From positions 62,001-126,000 of the forward strand of contig CAKZMQ010000001.1 of the NCBI GenBank assembly GCA_937128795.1: a stretch of 64,000 bases of DNA, read 5' to 3'. The translations under genes and the position numbers were made by a program. Positions 1-8,320 of the stretch are shown piece by piece. Source of the stretch: an uncultured Solirubrobacterales bacterium (GTDB taxonomy: Bacteria > Actinomycetota > Thermoleophilia > Solirubrobacterales > JACPNS01). Numbering within the stretch: position 1 is the first letter of the stretch; each line of letters opens with the position of its first letter. The notes beneath the pieces were generated by a model. That model saw only the letters and a program-made list of their open reading frames with translations. It had not been told where the DNA came from and made no database searches.

Positions 1-663
1 CGGCTTGGGCTCGATCACCGCGAGCGCGGCTGCGGGAACATCCTCACCGACGAACTCGGGTAGGTAGGTCGACTGTTGGTCGGCGTCGCCCCAGAGGCCG
101 ATCGCCGTGCTGACGGCCGCCGGCGCGAGCACTGCGACTGCCAGTCCGAGGTCGCCCTTGGCAAGCGCTTCGCTGATCAGCACCGAGGTGACGGCCGAGC
201 GCTGCTCGACGGCACCGCCGAGTTCCTCGGGCACACCGATCATCGTCACGCCGAGTTCAGTGCTGTGTTTGAGAACTTCCGAAGGAGTTACGCAGTTGTT
301 GGACGCTTCAGTCGCGATCGGCAGCAGCTCGTTGGTCGCGAATTCGCCGAAGGCTTCGACCAGCATCTGCTGCTCGTCTGTCGGCGTAAGGTCGAACGCG
401 CCGGTGCCGCCGACCTTCGGCTGACGCGCGGGCTTGTCCTGCTTGGACTTCGAAGCGAATGTGCGGCCGACTGCGCCGACTGCCTTGAAACCGTTTTTTG
501 AGCCGTGGTAGACGACCTTTTCGGTCGACTTCCGCAGTTTCAGTTTGTCGATGGTGGAAGAGCTAGCGAGATTGTTGAGGAAGCGCAGTCCCGCGCCCAT
601 GCCCTTCTCAGCAGGTGTCTTCTTGACGCCATTTTCTGATTTTTTAGTCAATGTCTCAGCCAC
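1..663 (-). CDS. acyl-CoA dehydrogenase, N-terminal part (cut by window edge)
   Basis: The first 221 codons of an acyl-CoA dehydrogenase-like flavoprotein; the rest lies beyond position 1. A lysine-rich leader of about 75 residues is followed by a typical N-terminal helical domain (FDLTPTDEQQMLVEAFGEFA near residue 80, GVPEELGG near 125, GDLGLAVAVLAP near 155). The GTG at 663 is chosen because an in-frame TGA lies three codons upstream and a GAAGG stretch sits just before it; spacing is short. The long basic leader is unusual for the soluble enzymes and suggests a variant subfamily. The likely role is the alpha,beta-dehydrogenation step of fatty-acid beta-oxidation. A palindrome at 777-798 is a candidate operator. 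Family is fairly certain, substrate unknown. Confidence 0.8.
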   Translation of the reverse strand, partial: MAETLTKKSENGVKKTPAEKGMGAGLRFLNNLASSSTIDKLKLRKSTEKVVYHGSKNGFKAVGAVGRTFASKSKQDKPARQPKVGGTGAFDLTPTDEQQMLVEAFGEFATNELLPIATEASNNCVTPSEVLKHSTELGVTMIGVPEELGGAVEQRSAVTSVLISEALAKGDLGLAVAVLAPAAVSTAIGLWGDADQQSTYLPEFVGEDVPAAALAVIEPKP

Positions 664-776
664 GTGCCTTCAGGTCGTGGGTTGATCCCGAGGTGGATTG
701 GGTTGGTGTCGCGCGACTGGGCACCTTTGGATGCCCGCACGACGACGGGGACGTCTTCCTGGGAAGTCCCCGGACA

Positions 777-798
777 TAAGTGACTCAATAGTTACTTA
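777..798. promoter_or_regulatory. Imperfect palindrome, candidate TetR-type operator
   Basis: TAAGTGACT (777-785) and AGTTACTTA (790-798) form a 9-bp inverted repeat with one mismatch around CAAT. It lies in the 336-base divergent gap (664-999) between the acyl-CoA dehydrogenase and the GGDEF gene, 114 bases upstream of the former. TetR-family repressors of fatty-acid catabolism commonly bind such sites, so control of the dehydrogenase is the simplest inference. Nothing else recognisable is seen in this gap. Confidence 0.45.
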
Positions 799-999
799 CG
801 CTCTGCGTAGCTTAGCCAGATTTGACGCAAATGTCAAGCCGACTTCCGTGATCGCGATCAAACGCGCGTTTCTCGATCACAGAGGCGCATCGTAGTGATT
901 CGCATCGGTCATCCGTCCAACGAGTCCGCGGTGGCTCGTTTGGGTTAGTTGAGCGGCCGATTGTCTTTGCAGGGCATTGGTAGGCGACAACTGAGAAGA

Positions 1000-3261
1000 A
1001 TGGGCATTTCAGACTCAAATCGACGTCGGTCGGACGTCGCACCGACAACTCCTTCGGAGCGCGCACTCAAAGATCGTTTGCTCGACGCGCTGCCGAGCAC
1101 CGAACACGGTCTTCGTCTGTGGACCGGCGCGTTGATGTGGTTGTCGATGACGGTCGCGATCATCGCGCTGTCCTTCAACGCTGAGCTGGCCCCCGACCAC
1201 GTCAACTTTTGGCGGATAAGTCTTGGCGTCCCAGCCCTGATCTTCGTGTTGCTGCACATCCCGGCCGGTCGTTACCTGAGCGACCAGCAGTCATATGTTG
1301 CGACGGTCGTCGGTGCCTATCTCGGAACTGCGGTGTTCATCGTGCTGTTGCAGATCACGCCAGGTATGTGGGCGCTGCTGATGGGGCTGATGGTTCCGGC
1401 GATCTTCAGCGGCTATTTCATGCGTATGCGGCAGATGCTGCCCCTGCTGATTTTCATTACAGCAGTCGCTCTCTCTTCGTTGACGTCGCCGTTCGCGGCA
1501 GAGACCGCTCACCTGGAAGCTCGACTTGCTGCCTACGTCACCGCGCTATGGGCGATGGTGTTCGCGCTGCATTGGCAGAAGCGTCAATTGCTGCTCGCAA
1601 ACGAGGACGTCGCCCGAAGAACGAACACAGACCCGCTGACCGGCCTCGCCAACCATCGCGCGCTTCGAATGCGGGCCAAAAACCTGCTCGCGAACTGCGG
1701 ACGCGGGCCAGGCACCGAAGTCACCCTGATGATGATCGACCTGGACAACTTCAAGCAGGCGAATTCGACCTACGGCCATCTCGGCGGCGATCTCACGTTG
1801 CGATGCGTCGCTGAACAACTGATGCGAGTGCTGCCTCCGAACGCGGTTGCGGCGCGCGTCGGTGGCGATGAGTTTGCCGTGCTGCTGCCCGCTGGATCGC
1901 CCGACAAACTCGATGAACTGGCCAGTCTCGTGCGCGGTGCCGTGCGTGGCAGCGAGTCGGTCCTTCCACTCGACGGGATCAGCATCGACGCGAGCGTCGG
2001 CTACGCGATCGCACCGCGGGACGGAGAATCACTGGAAGTCCTGATGACTGCCGCCGAGTCGGCGATGTACGCAGAGAAGAGAACGCACCTGTCCAGGACC
2101 GAGAAGCAGAATGATGCGGTCCAGGATGCGCGAACACAGTCCGAAGCAGTCGCACTGGCGCGAATCGCATGGCAGCGTCAGGAAGTCGGCGCCGAAAACG
2201 ACTCGCGGTTTGAAATTCCCGGGCGAGGCTTCTTCCGGTCACGCACAGAGTTCGCGTTCTACACCTTCCTCGGATTCGTCGTCAGCAGCTTGGCCCTGGC
2301 GATCAGTTTCGCGATCACGGGCGGCGACAACGCGTATCAAGCCGAGTCGTACATCGCCTTGCTCGTCGGGCCGCTCTTCGCGATCGCAGTGCTCTTTTGG
2401 AATCCGAAGAATCGCCCGTTGCAGCACTCCGTGATCGACGGATTCGCAGTCGGTGCGTTGATCGTCATCGCCGCGTTGTCCGGTGGACAGACGAGCCCCG
2501 CCGCGCCGCTCGTCTACCTGCTGATCATCCACCAGTCGTGGTTCTGGAGAAGTCATGCAGTCGTCTGGCGACTCGTGGCGCTGTCACTCGTGGTGCTGGC
2601 ACCGATCGCATATCAAGGGTTCACTGGCGAGGGCAACGGCGCCGTCAGCGTGGCCTCGTTCTACGCGACCTTGGGCACGGCGCTGATACTGGCGATCAGT
2701 CTCTATCTGAACCAGTTCTCGACCGGCCGCGCAAACGAGGAAGCGAAGCGCCTGGCGCACACTGATCCGCTCACCGGGGTTCCCAACCGTCGCGCTTTCA
2801 ATGAGTTTGTCGAAATCCAACTTGAGCAGGCCGACGGCACCGGCGAGTTCGCGATCGTGATGATCGACTTGGACAACTTCAAAGACGTGAACACCGCGCA
2901 CGGTCACCAAGCCGGAGACGAGCTGCTCGTCTCGATCGCCGACGCACTCGTCCACGCCGCGCGCGATGGAGATTGCGTGGCGCGTGTCGGCGGCGACGAG
3001 TTTGCCGCTGTGTTGCCTGGCGCCGGCGTTGACGGCGCGCGCGCTTTGGCCGAGCGCTTCGTAGCCTCGGTCGAGGATTGCGCCAAGCAACGCGGTGACC
3101 AGGTGAGCGCGTCAGTCACGGCAAGTGCCGGATTCGCGCTGCACCCGCTGCACGGAGAGACGCTGGACGATTTGATGCGGACGGCCGACGACGCGCTGAT
3201 GGCTGTGAAGAGCACGGCGAAGGGCACCGCGCGAGTCGGTCGCGTTGTCAACGTCGTCTGA
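1000..3261 (+). CDS. Membrane protein with two TM-GGDEF modules (diguanylate cyclase)
   Basis: 753 residues with an internally repeated layout: about six hydrophobic segments (residues ~30-190), a GGDEF domain (~208-370, motif at 288-292), a second block of about six segments (~420-580), and a second GGDEF domain (~587-745, motif at 664-668). Both active-site loops read VGGDEF, so both could make cyclic-di-GMP. Only the second has an RxxD product-inhibition site (RDGD at 655-658); the equivalent place in the first is PPNA. No EAL or HD-GYP domain is present. The frame stays open upstream to a TTG at 949; ATG 1000 is preferred because it starts just before the conserved part, although no good ribosome site is seen. 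The 3' end overlaps the convergent gene by 14 bp. Confidence 0.88.
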   Translation: MGISDSNRRRSDVAPTTPSERALKDRLLDALPSTEHGLRLWTGALMWLSMTVAIIALSFNAELAPDHVNFWRISLGVPALIFVLLHIPAGRYLSDQQSYVATVVGAYLGTAVFIVLLQITPGMWALLMGLMVPAIFSGYFMRMRQMLPLLIFITAVALSSLTSPFAAETAHLEARLAAYVTALWAMVFALHWQKRQLLLANEDVARRTNTDPLTGLANHRALRMRAKNLLANCGRGPGTEVTLMMIDLDNFKQANSTYGHLGGDLTLRCVAEQLMRVLPPNAVAARVGGDEFAVLLPAGSPDKLDELASLVRGAVRGSESVLPLDGISIDASVGYAIAPRDGESLEVLMTAAESAMYAEKRTHLSRTEKQNDAVQDARTQSEAVALARIAWQRQEVGAENDSRFEIPGRGFFRSRTEFAFYTFLGFVVSSLALAISFAITGGDNAYQAESYIALLVGPLFAIAVLFWNPKNRPLQHSVIDGFAVGALIVIAALSGGQTSPAAPLVYLLIIHQSWFWRSHAVVWRLVALSLVVLAPIAYQGFTGEGNGAVSVASFYATLGTALILAISLYLNQFSTGRANEEAKRLAHTDPLTGVPNRRAFNEFVEIQLEQADGTGEFAIVMIDLDNFKDVNTAHGHQAGDELLVSIADALVHAARDGDCVARVGGDEFAAVLPGAGVDGARALAERFVASVEDCAKQRGDQVSASVTASAGFALHPLHGETLDDLMRTADDALMAVKSTAKGTARVGRVVNVV

Positions 3262-3865
3262 GCTCGCTCAGATTCGCGTCGTAGGGCGCCGTCAGCACCA
3301 CCGGCTCTTTGGCCCGCTGTTGCAGCGCCCAGGCGATTGCCGCGAAACCAACGCATCCGAACATCCCCAACCAGCCAATCGCGTTGACGGTGTCCGCGAT
3401 CTGCGTGTCCTTGAACAGCAGATCGTGTTTGGTCAGGATCGCCGTCCAGTCGTGCTCGCCGCCGCCGGCGAGCGGTAGCTCCTGTGCACGGGCGTCGGCG
3501 ATGTAGCGAGCGATGTTGAGGAAGTTCTCGAAAAACCAGACCCCGGCGATTGCAAGTGACAGTGCCGACCGCTGAAACCAGAACGCGAAAGCGACCACGG
3601 CCGGAACGAGCAGCTGCATGATCGTTCCACCCCACCACATTGGCCACTCGCCGAATATCCCCAGCAGTGGATGACCGAACTCGTGCGTCACGAGATTGAC
3701 GCTGTCGAGCACCATCAAGAAGCTGTCCTCGTCGTTGGCGAGCAAGAAGAACAGCCAGCCGCAGCCGGCCAACGTGGCGACGAATCCGATCGTTGAAATC
3801 GGCTGCCAATAAGAGTTCTGTGGGCGCGAAGGACGAGGAGGCACATCGAGAATGTCGGCAGTCAC
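3248..3865 (-). CDS. Polytopic membrane protein with HEFGH motif (putative M50-like)
   Basis: 205 residues with about five hydrophobic segments. A HExxH motif (HEFGH, residues 61-65) lies in the sequence NLVTHEFGH, as in zinc-dependent intramembrane proteases of the M50 type. No clear second-ligand NxxPxxxLDG motif is visible, so catalysis is unproven; a conserved non-proteolytic role is possible. ATG 3865 is 69 bp from the divergent FKBP gene, so the two probably share a promoter region. The family is not recognised with certainty. Confidence 0.6.
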   Translation of the reverse strand: MTADILDVPPRPSRPQNSYWQPISTIGFVATLAGCGWLFFLLANDEDSFLMVLDSVNLVTHEFGHPLLGIFGEWPMWWGGTIMQLLVPAVVAFAFWFQRSALSLAIAGVWFFENFLNIARYIADARAQELPLAGGGEHDWTAILTKHDLLFKDTQIADTVNAIGWLGMFGCVGFAAIAWALQQRAKEPVVLTAPYDANLSELRRR

Positions 3866-3934
3866 CCGCTTGCAGCTTGAGCAATTGGCCTCTGTCGGGC
3901 AGGGATGTGACGCGGATGCGCAAAAATTACGGCC

Positions 3935-4492
3935 ATGAAACTGAAATCACTATTTGCACTCATCTGTTTGATCGCAGTATCCGCATTCGCCACCGGTTGT
4001 GGTGGCGACGGCGCTGGCTACCCGTCGGCCGACGACGTGAAGGTTCCCGACGCGGGAGCCACCGAAGAGGCAGCGGACGAAAAGTCCGACTCCAAACCCG
4101 GCAAGACTCCGACCGTTTCCGGCGGAGCCGACGAGAAGCCGGAAATCTCCGAGGCCAGCGGCGAGCCGCCGACTGAGCTGATCGAGGAGGACATCGAGGA
4201 AGGCAGTGGCGCCGCAGCAAAGGACGGCGACACCGTCTCCGTCAACTATGTAGGCAAGAACTGGTCGAACAACGAAGAGTTCGACACCTCGTGGGGCAAG
4301 GACCCGTTCGAGTTCGAGCTCGGCGGTGGCAACGTCATCCAGGGCTGGGACCAGGGCGTCGTCGGAATGAAAGAAGGCGGCCGCCGCCTTCTGATCATCC
4401 CGCCGGACCTCGGGTATGGCGCGCAAGGCCAGGGCTCGATCCCGGCCAATGAGACGCTGATGTTCGTCGTTGACCTCGAGGAAATCAAATAA
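3935..4492 (+). CDS. FKBP-type peptidyl-prolyl isomerase lipoprotein
   Basis: 185 residues. A lipoprotein signal ends at ATGC (Cys 22), followed by an acidic, Thr/Ser/Glu-rich linker (~25-85) and one FKBP domain (~86-185). The domain holds the family signatures: VSVNYVGK, FDTSW, FELGGGNVIQGWDQGVVGMKEGGRR, IPPDLGYG and IPANETLMFVVDL. It should be membrane-anchored outside the cell and catalyse prolyl cis-trans isomerisation, helping secreted proteins fold. A short hairpin (CCGCTG/CAGCGG, 4494-4508) sits between its stop and that of the convergent methyltransferase gene and may end both transcripts. Confidence 0.92.
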   Translation: MKLKSLFALICLIAVSAFATGCGGDGAGYPSADDVKVPDAGATEEAADEKSDSKPGKTPTVSGGADEKPEISEASGEPPTELIEEDIEEGSGAAAKDGDTVSVNYVGKNWSNNEEFDTSWGKDPFEFELGGGNVIQGWDQGVVGMKEGGRRLLIIPPDLGYGAQGQGSIPANETLMFVVDLEEIK

Positions 4493-4501
4493 GCCGCTGG
4501 A

Positions 4502-5335
4502 TCAGCGGGTCAGAAGTTCTGTTTCGAGAGCGGCGAGGCGATCCCGGCAAACGCGGATCGCCTCGTCGTTTTCGTCAATCAACGTGAAGTGGCGACCGGT
4601 CTTCAACGCAACGGCGCCGAGCGTGCCGCTGCCGGCGAAGAAGTCCAAGCAGGCATCGCCCTCACTTGTCGAAGCGAGCACCATCCGCTTGACGATCCCT
4701 TCGGGCTTTTGGGTGGGATAGCCGGTCTTTTCCTTGCCGTTGGTCGGCACAATCGTGTGCCACCAGACGTCGGTCGGTAACTTGCCGCGCGCGGCCTTCT
4801 CCGCAGTCACGAGGCCGGGCGCCATGTACGGCTCGCGGTCCACCGTTTCGCTGTTGAAGTGGTAGTTGTCGCGATCTTTCACGTAGACAAGAATCGTGTC
4901 GTGCTTTGCCGGCCACCGGCGCTTGCTGCGGGCGCCGTAGTCGTATGCCCAGATGATCTCGTTGAGAAAGTTCTCGCGCCCGAAGATCTCGTCGAGCAGC
5001 AGCTTGCAGTAGTGCGCCTCGCGGTAGTCGATATGGAAGTAGAGCGTGCCGGACTGGGTGAGCAATCGGCGCGCGTGCCTCAGGCGCGGTTCGAGGAACG
5101 CGAGGAAGTCGGAAAATTCGTCGGCGTAGGAGGATTCAGCGAGCAGCTTGGTGGCATAGCTGCGGCCGCCGAAGCCCACCCTGTCACCGTCCACAGATTC
5201 CTCGGTCTTCAGCGTTCGCCGGTTCTGACGTTTGCCGGTGTTGAACGGCGGGTCGATGTAGACCAGCTGGAAGGTCGCGTCGGGCAGCGTCGGCAGGACT
5301 GCGAGGTTTTCGCCGTGGATGATGCGATTTTCCAC
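4502..5335 (-). CDS. Orphan DNA methyltransferase, beta class (N6-adenine or N4-cytosine)
   Basis: 277 residues. The catalytic motif IV (DPPFNTG, ~29-35) comes before the AdoMet-binding motif I (DFFAGSGTLGAVAL, ~233), which is the beta-class order seen in CcrM-like enzymes; the target-recognition region lies between. DPPF fits amino-methylation of adenine or cytosine. No restriction endonuclease, Vsr or BREX/DISARM gene is adjacent: neighbours are an FKBP lipoprotein and an MMPL transporter. It is therefore a solitary methyltransferase, possibly regulatory. Length is normal and both motifs intact. The recognition sequence cannot be told from the sequence. Confidence 0.9.
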   Translation of the reverse strand: MENRIIHGENLAVLPTLPDATFQLVYIDPPFNTGKRQNRRTLKTEESVDGDRVGFGGRSYATKLLAESSYADEFSDFLAFLEPRLRHARRLLTQSGTLYFHIDYREAHYCKLLLDEIFGRENFLNEIIWAYDYGARSKRRWPAKHDTILVYVKDRDNYHFNSETVDREPYMAPGLVTAEKAARGKLPTDVWWHTIVPTNGKEKTGYPTQKPEGIVKRMVLASTSEGDACLDFFAGSGTLGAVALKTGRHFTLIDENDEAIRVCRDRLAALETELLTR

Positions 5336-5411
5336 TCTCCGAAGCTACGGCCGCTGCAGGACGACTACCGGCTCGTCCGGCAATGGGGTGGCGGCTGCGC
5401 AGCGCGTTGGA

Positions 5412-7547
5412 TCAGTGCCCGAAGCTCACGTTCGGGAGCAGGCGGTCGAGTGGCTTGGGTAGCCACCACGCCCACTTGCCCAGCACGCGGAGCAGCGCGG
5501 GCACGAGAATCAACCTAACCAGCGCCGCGTCGAGCAGCACGGCTACGCCGAGGATCACGCCCATCTCTTTTGGCGGCAACGGCCCTGAAAGCGCGAACGT
5601 GAAGAACACCGCGACCATCACCGCCGCTGCGGCGAAGATCACTCGTCCGGAATGCGCGAGTCCACCGATCATCGCTTCACGCGGGTCGTGGCTGCGATCC
5701 CAGTGCTCCTTGGCGGAGCTCAGCAGAAAGACCGTGTAGTCCATCGAGATCGCAAAAATCATCGCGAAGAAGAACACCGGCCCCCAGGCGTCAAGGAACC
5801 CCTGCGGTTCGAAACCGAGCAGACCGGATCCGTGCCCGTCCTGGAAGACCAACTTCGCTACGCCGAACGCGGCACCGACTGCCAACAGGTTCGTGAGCAC
5901 TCCGACGATCGCAATGATCGGCGCTTGCAGCGCCACCAGGAGCAACAGAAATCCGAGCACGAGCACGACGCCGATCACGAGCGGCGTGGCAGAGGCCAGC
6001 GACTGCTCGAGGTCGTAGTTTTCGGCCGCGGCTCCACCGACGATCGCGGACGTCGGAAGCGAAGTACGCAGCCGTTCGATCGTGGCGCCGGTGGCCACGT
6101 CTGATGGGTCGGTCTTGGGAATCACGCCGATCAACGCGCGGTCGGCCGAGCCGCGGACGGCCGGCATCACTGCCGCGACTCCTTCGTCTGCCCGCGCGGC
6201 TTGCGCAGCGGCCTCGGCATCGGACTTGTCGACGACCACCTGCAATTCGCCGGGCGCACCGGTGCCGAAGGACTCCTGCACCAGCGCATACCCGATGCGC
6301 GAGCCATCCTCTTCGGGGACGACCTTGATCGATGGCATGCCGGTCTGGAGGCCGAAGACAGGAATTGCCAGCAGCAGAAGCACTGCGACAGATCCGGCGA
6401 TGGCCAAGCCGGGGTGACGCCAAATCTTTTCGCCCCAGCGCTCGAAACGAGCGGAACGGTGTTCACCGGAGTGAACCCACGGCAGCGACGCGTTGTCGAT
6501 CTTGTGACCCAGCTTTCCGAGCACCGCAGGCAGCAGCGTCAACGCGGCGGCCAGCACGAACAGCACCGAGACCATGATCCCGAGCGCCATTGATCGAAAG
6601 GCCGGGCTCGGTACGAGCATCACCGCGGACAGCGAAATCAGCACGGTCACTCCGGAGAACAGAACCGCTTTTCCGGCGGTGTCCATCGTCAACGCCACGG
6701 CGTCTTGTTTCGGTAGTTCAGATCCGAACAGCGCCCCGCGGAAGCGCATCACGATGAACAGCGCATAGTCGATTCCCAGCGCGAGCGCGAACATCAGGGC
6801 GAAGTTCATCGCCCAGATCGAGACGTCAAAGAACTTCGTCGTCAGATAGAGCGTGCCGGCCGATGCGACGAGCGAAAGAATCGTCAGCAAGAGCGGCAGT
6901 CCGGCCGCAACCACGGACCCGAATGCAAGCACGAGGATCGCCAGCGTGATCGGCCAGGAGATCAGTTCACTCTTCATCATTGCTTCGCGGTTGGCAACGT
7001 TGAAGTCGCTCCACATTCCGGAGGCGCCGGTGAGCACGACTTCGACGCCGTCGGCAGCGGGCAGCTCTTCCTTCAAGTCGTCCGCAGCACGAACCATCTC
7101 GGTCGGGTTGTCGCCGGCTCCGGCGCGCACGACGGCGACGCTTCCGTCCTCGCTGACCGACATGCCCGGTTGCGGCAAGACGACCTGCGAAACGCGTGCA
7201 TCTGATTTGAGCAGCGCGGCGGCCTCGTCGACCGATGCATCGAACTGCGGATCGCCGAACTTGTGTGTGTCCGAGTGGACAACGGCCATCAGGCCGTAAG
7301 AGGACATCCCGCCGAACTCCTTGGAAGCGGCGTCGCGAACGGTGACGGATTCGGAGCCGGTGGCCTCCCAACCGGCGCCGGAGAGCGCGTGTTCGACCTT
7401 CGGGGCAAAGAAACCGAGCCCGACCGCGAGCAGTGCCCAGATCGCGAACACTGTGCCCGCGTTGTTGGCTGCCTTGCGGCCGAGCCGACCCAGTGGGCCG
7501 ACCTTCGCGGCGGCTTCGAGGTCTGTTGGATTCGGGTGCTCGCTCAT
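5412..7547 (-). CDS. MMPL/RND-family transporter
   Basis: 711 residues with the duplicated six-helix plan of MMPL/RND permeases: a helix near 30-50, an extracytoplasmic domain (~55-195), five helices (~200-365), a second helix and loop, and five C-terminal helices (~555-690). Signatures include ALGIDYALFIVMRFR and the repeat-equivalent ISMDYTVFLLS, whose acidic residues carry proton relay in the family. ATG 7547 is used because it overlaps the stop of the upstream DUF2892 gene (ATGA, 7544-7547); the frame stays open upstream only as out-of-frame sequence of that gene. It is the last gene of an arsR-DUF2892-MMPL operon. The cargo is unknown; lipid or drug export are the usual guesses. Confidence 0.9.
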   Translation of the reverse strand: MSEHPNPTDLEAAAKVGPLGRLGRKAANNAGTVFAIWALLAVGLGFFAPKVEHALSGAGWEATGSESVTVRDAASKEFGGMSSYGLMAVVHSDTHKFGDPQFDASVDEAAALLKSDARVSQVVLPQPGMSVSEDGSVAVVRAGAGDNPTEMVRAADDLKEELPAADGVEVVLTGASGMWSDFNVANREAMMKSELISWPITLAILVLAFGSVVAAGLPLLLTILSLVASAGTLYLTTKFFDVSIWAMNFALMFALALGIDYALFIVMRFRGALFGSELPKQDAVALTMDTAGKAVLFSGVTVLISLSAVMLVPSPAFRSMALGIMVSVLFVLAAALTLLPAVLGKLGHKIDNASLPWVHSGEHRSARFERWGEKIWRHPGLAIAGSVAVLLLLAIPVFGLQTGMPSIKVVPEEDGSRIGYALVQESFGTGAPGELQVVVDKSDAEAAAQAARADEGVAAVMPAVRGSADRALIGVIPKTDPSDVATGATIERLRTSLPTSAIVGGAAAENYDLEQSLASATPLVIGVVLVLGFLLLLVALQAPIIAIVGVLTNLLAVGAAFGVAKLVFQDGHGSGLLGFEPQGFLDAWGPVFFFAMIFAISMDYTVFLLSSAKEHWDRSHDPREAMIGGLAHSGRVIFAAAAVMVAVFFTFALSGPLPPKEMGVILGVAVLLDAALVRLILVPALLRVLGKWAWWLPKPLDRLLPNVSFGH

Positions 7548-7795
7548 TGCGGACGCTCCACTGCGCAACCGGTGCGCACACCGAAGACCGAGCCGATGAT
7601 CAGCGATGCCGGGCAGGCACCGACGAGGACGTAAAGCCACTGGCTGACGCCGACAACTGCGGTCAGGACCAGAAACCACGGCGATACGACGGCCGCGAGC
7701 GTGATTGACAGCAACGTCACAGTGCCTGCCATCGCGAACAGCACGCGCTCGAGTGGCCACCTGTGGGACCAGTTGGTGATCAGCGAGTCATTCAT
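7544..7795 (-). CDS. DUF2892 (YgaP-like) small membrane protein
   Basis: 83 residues with two hydrophobic segments (~20-40 and ~42-62) and the family pattern RWPLER...GTVTLLS...SPWFLVLTAVVG...GACPASL. YgaP-type proteins often join this membrane unit to a rhodanese domain; here the unit stands alone. It is translationally coupled at both ends (ATGA overlaps with arsR and the MMPL gene). ArsR-DUF2892 pairs are common near sulfur or metal-stress genes. Function is not established. Confidence 0.8.
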   Translation of the reverse strand: MNDSLITNWSHRWPLERVLFAMAGTVTLLSITLAAVVSPWFLVLTAVVGVSQWLYVLVGACPASLIIGSVFGVRTGCAVERPQ

Positions 7796-8145
7796 TGCGA
7801 GCCTCCCTCAAGGATCTGTTCAAGTTCTTCGTACTGGCGCTGTAGTCCGCCACAAACCGCTTCGCAGATGTCGAACACCGACTGATCAGCTATCGAGTAG
7901 CGCGTCCGAGTGCCCTCTTTGTTGCGCTTGACGATTCCCGATTGGTGGAGCACACCGAGGTGCTTGGAGACGTTCTGTTGATTGGCTCCGGTTGCTTCCA
8001 CGAGCTCTCCGACAGTCTTGTCGCCCTGCCTCAGAGAGTCGAGCAGCTTGATTCGCATCGGCTCGCCCATCACTCGAAATCTCTGGGCGACCAGCTCGAC
8101 GACGCCGTCGGATATCGGCGACTGAAATGTGAGTGTCTTTGACAT
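7792..8145 (-). CDS. ArsR-family winged-helix repressor
   Basis: 117 residues. A canonical ArsR helix-turn-helix (residues ~40-75: TVGELVEATGANQQNVSKHLGVLHQSGIVKR) is followed by the beta-wing (GTRTRYSI). The usual metal box ELCVCDL is absent, so it probably does not sense metals through alpha-3 cysteines; a C-terminal CEAVCGG is the only cysteine pair. It is the first gene of the operon and its ATG lies 7 bases after a TATAGT box, next to a perfect palindrome, which points to autoregulation and a leaderless transcript. Confidence 0.9.
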   Translation of the reverse strand: MSKTLTFQSPISDGVVELVAQRFRVMGEPMRIKLLDSLRQGDKTVGELVEATGANQQNVSKHLGVLHQSGIVKRNKEGTRTRYSIADQSVFDICEAVCGGLQRQYEELEQILEGGSQ

Positions 8146-8152
8146 GTCGAGA

Positions 8153-8178
8153 ACTATACCACAACTTCACAGTTGTGG
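8153..8178 (-). promoter_or_regulatory. Leaderless promoter with ArsR operator
   Basis: On the minus strand a -10 box TATAGT (8158-8153) ends 7 bases before the arsR ATG, so transcription should begin at or beside the start codon. Directly upstream, CCACAACT (8159-8166) and AGTTGTGG (8171-8178) form a perfect 8-4-8 inverted repeat in the -10/-35 spacer. A further AGTTGT half-site follows at 8179-8184. Repressor binding here would block RNA polymerase. Confidence 0.7.
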
Positions 8179-8320
8179 AGTTGTAAATAGCTTCGATTGG
8201 CGTTGCGCCAGTGCAGCGACTAGCCTTTGGGACGGTTCGAACGGGCACCTCACTCGCCTACCACCAGCACAGCGACGTGGTGAGCACCCCTGTCGAGCTA
8301 GTTGTCAACAACCCAAGAAG

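Noticed and set aside
2904..3923. 339-codon minus frame across the GGDEF 3' end and the HEFGH gene
   Set aside because: Arg-rich, low-complexity shadow in another frame of two real genes.
5412..7760. Longer MMPL frame starting at 7760
   Set aside because: The extra 71 codons are the DUF2892 gene read in the wrong frame; ATG 7547 with ATGA coupling is far better.
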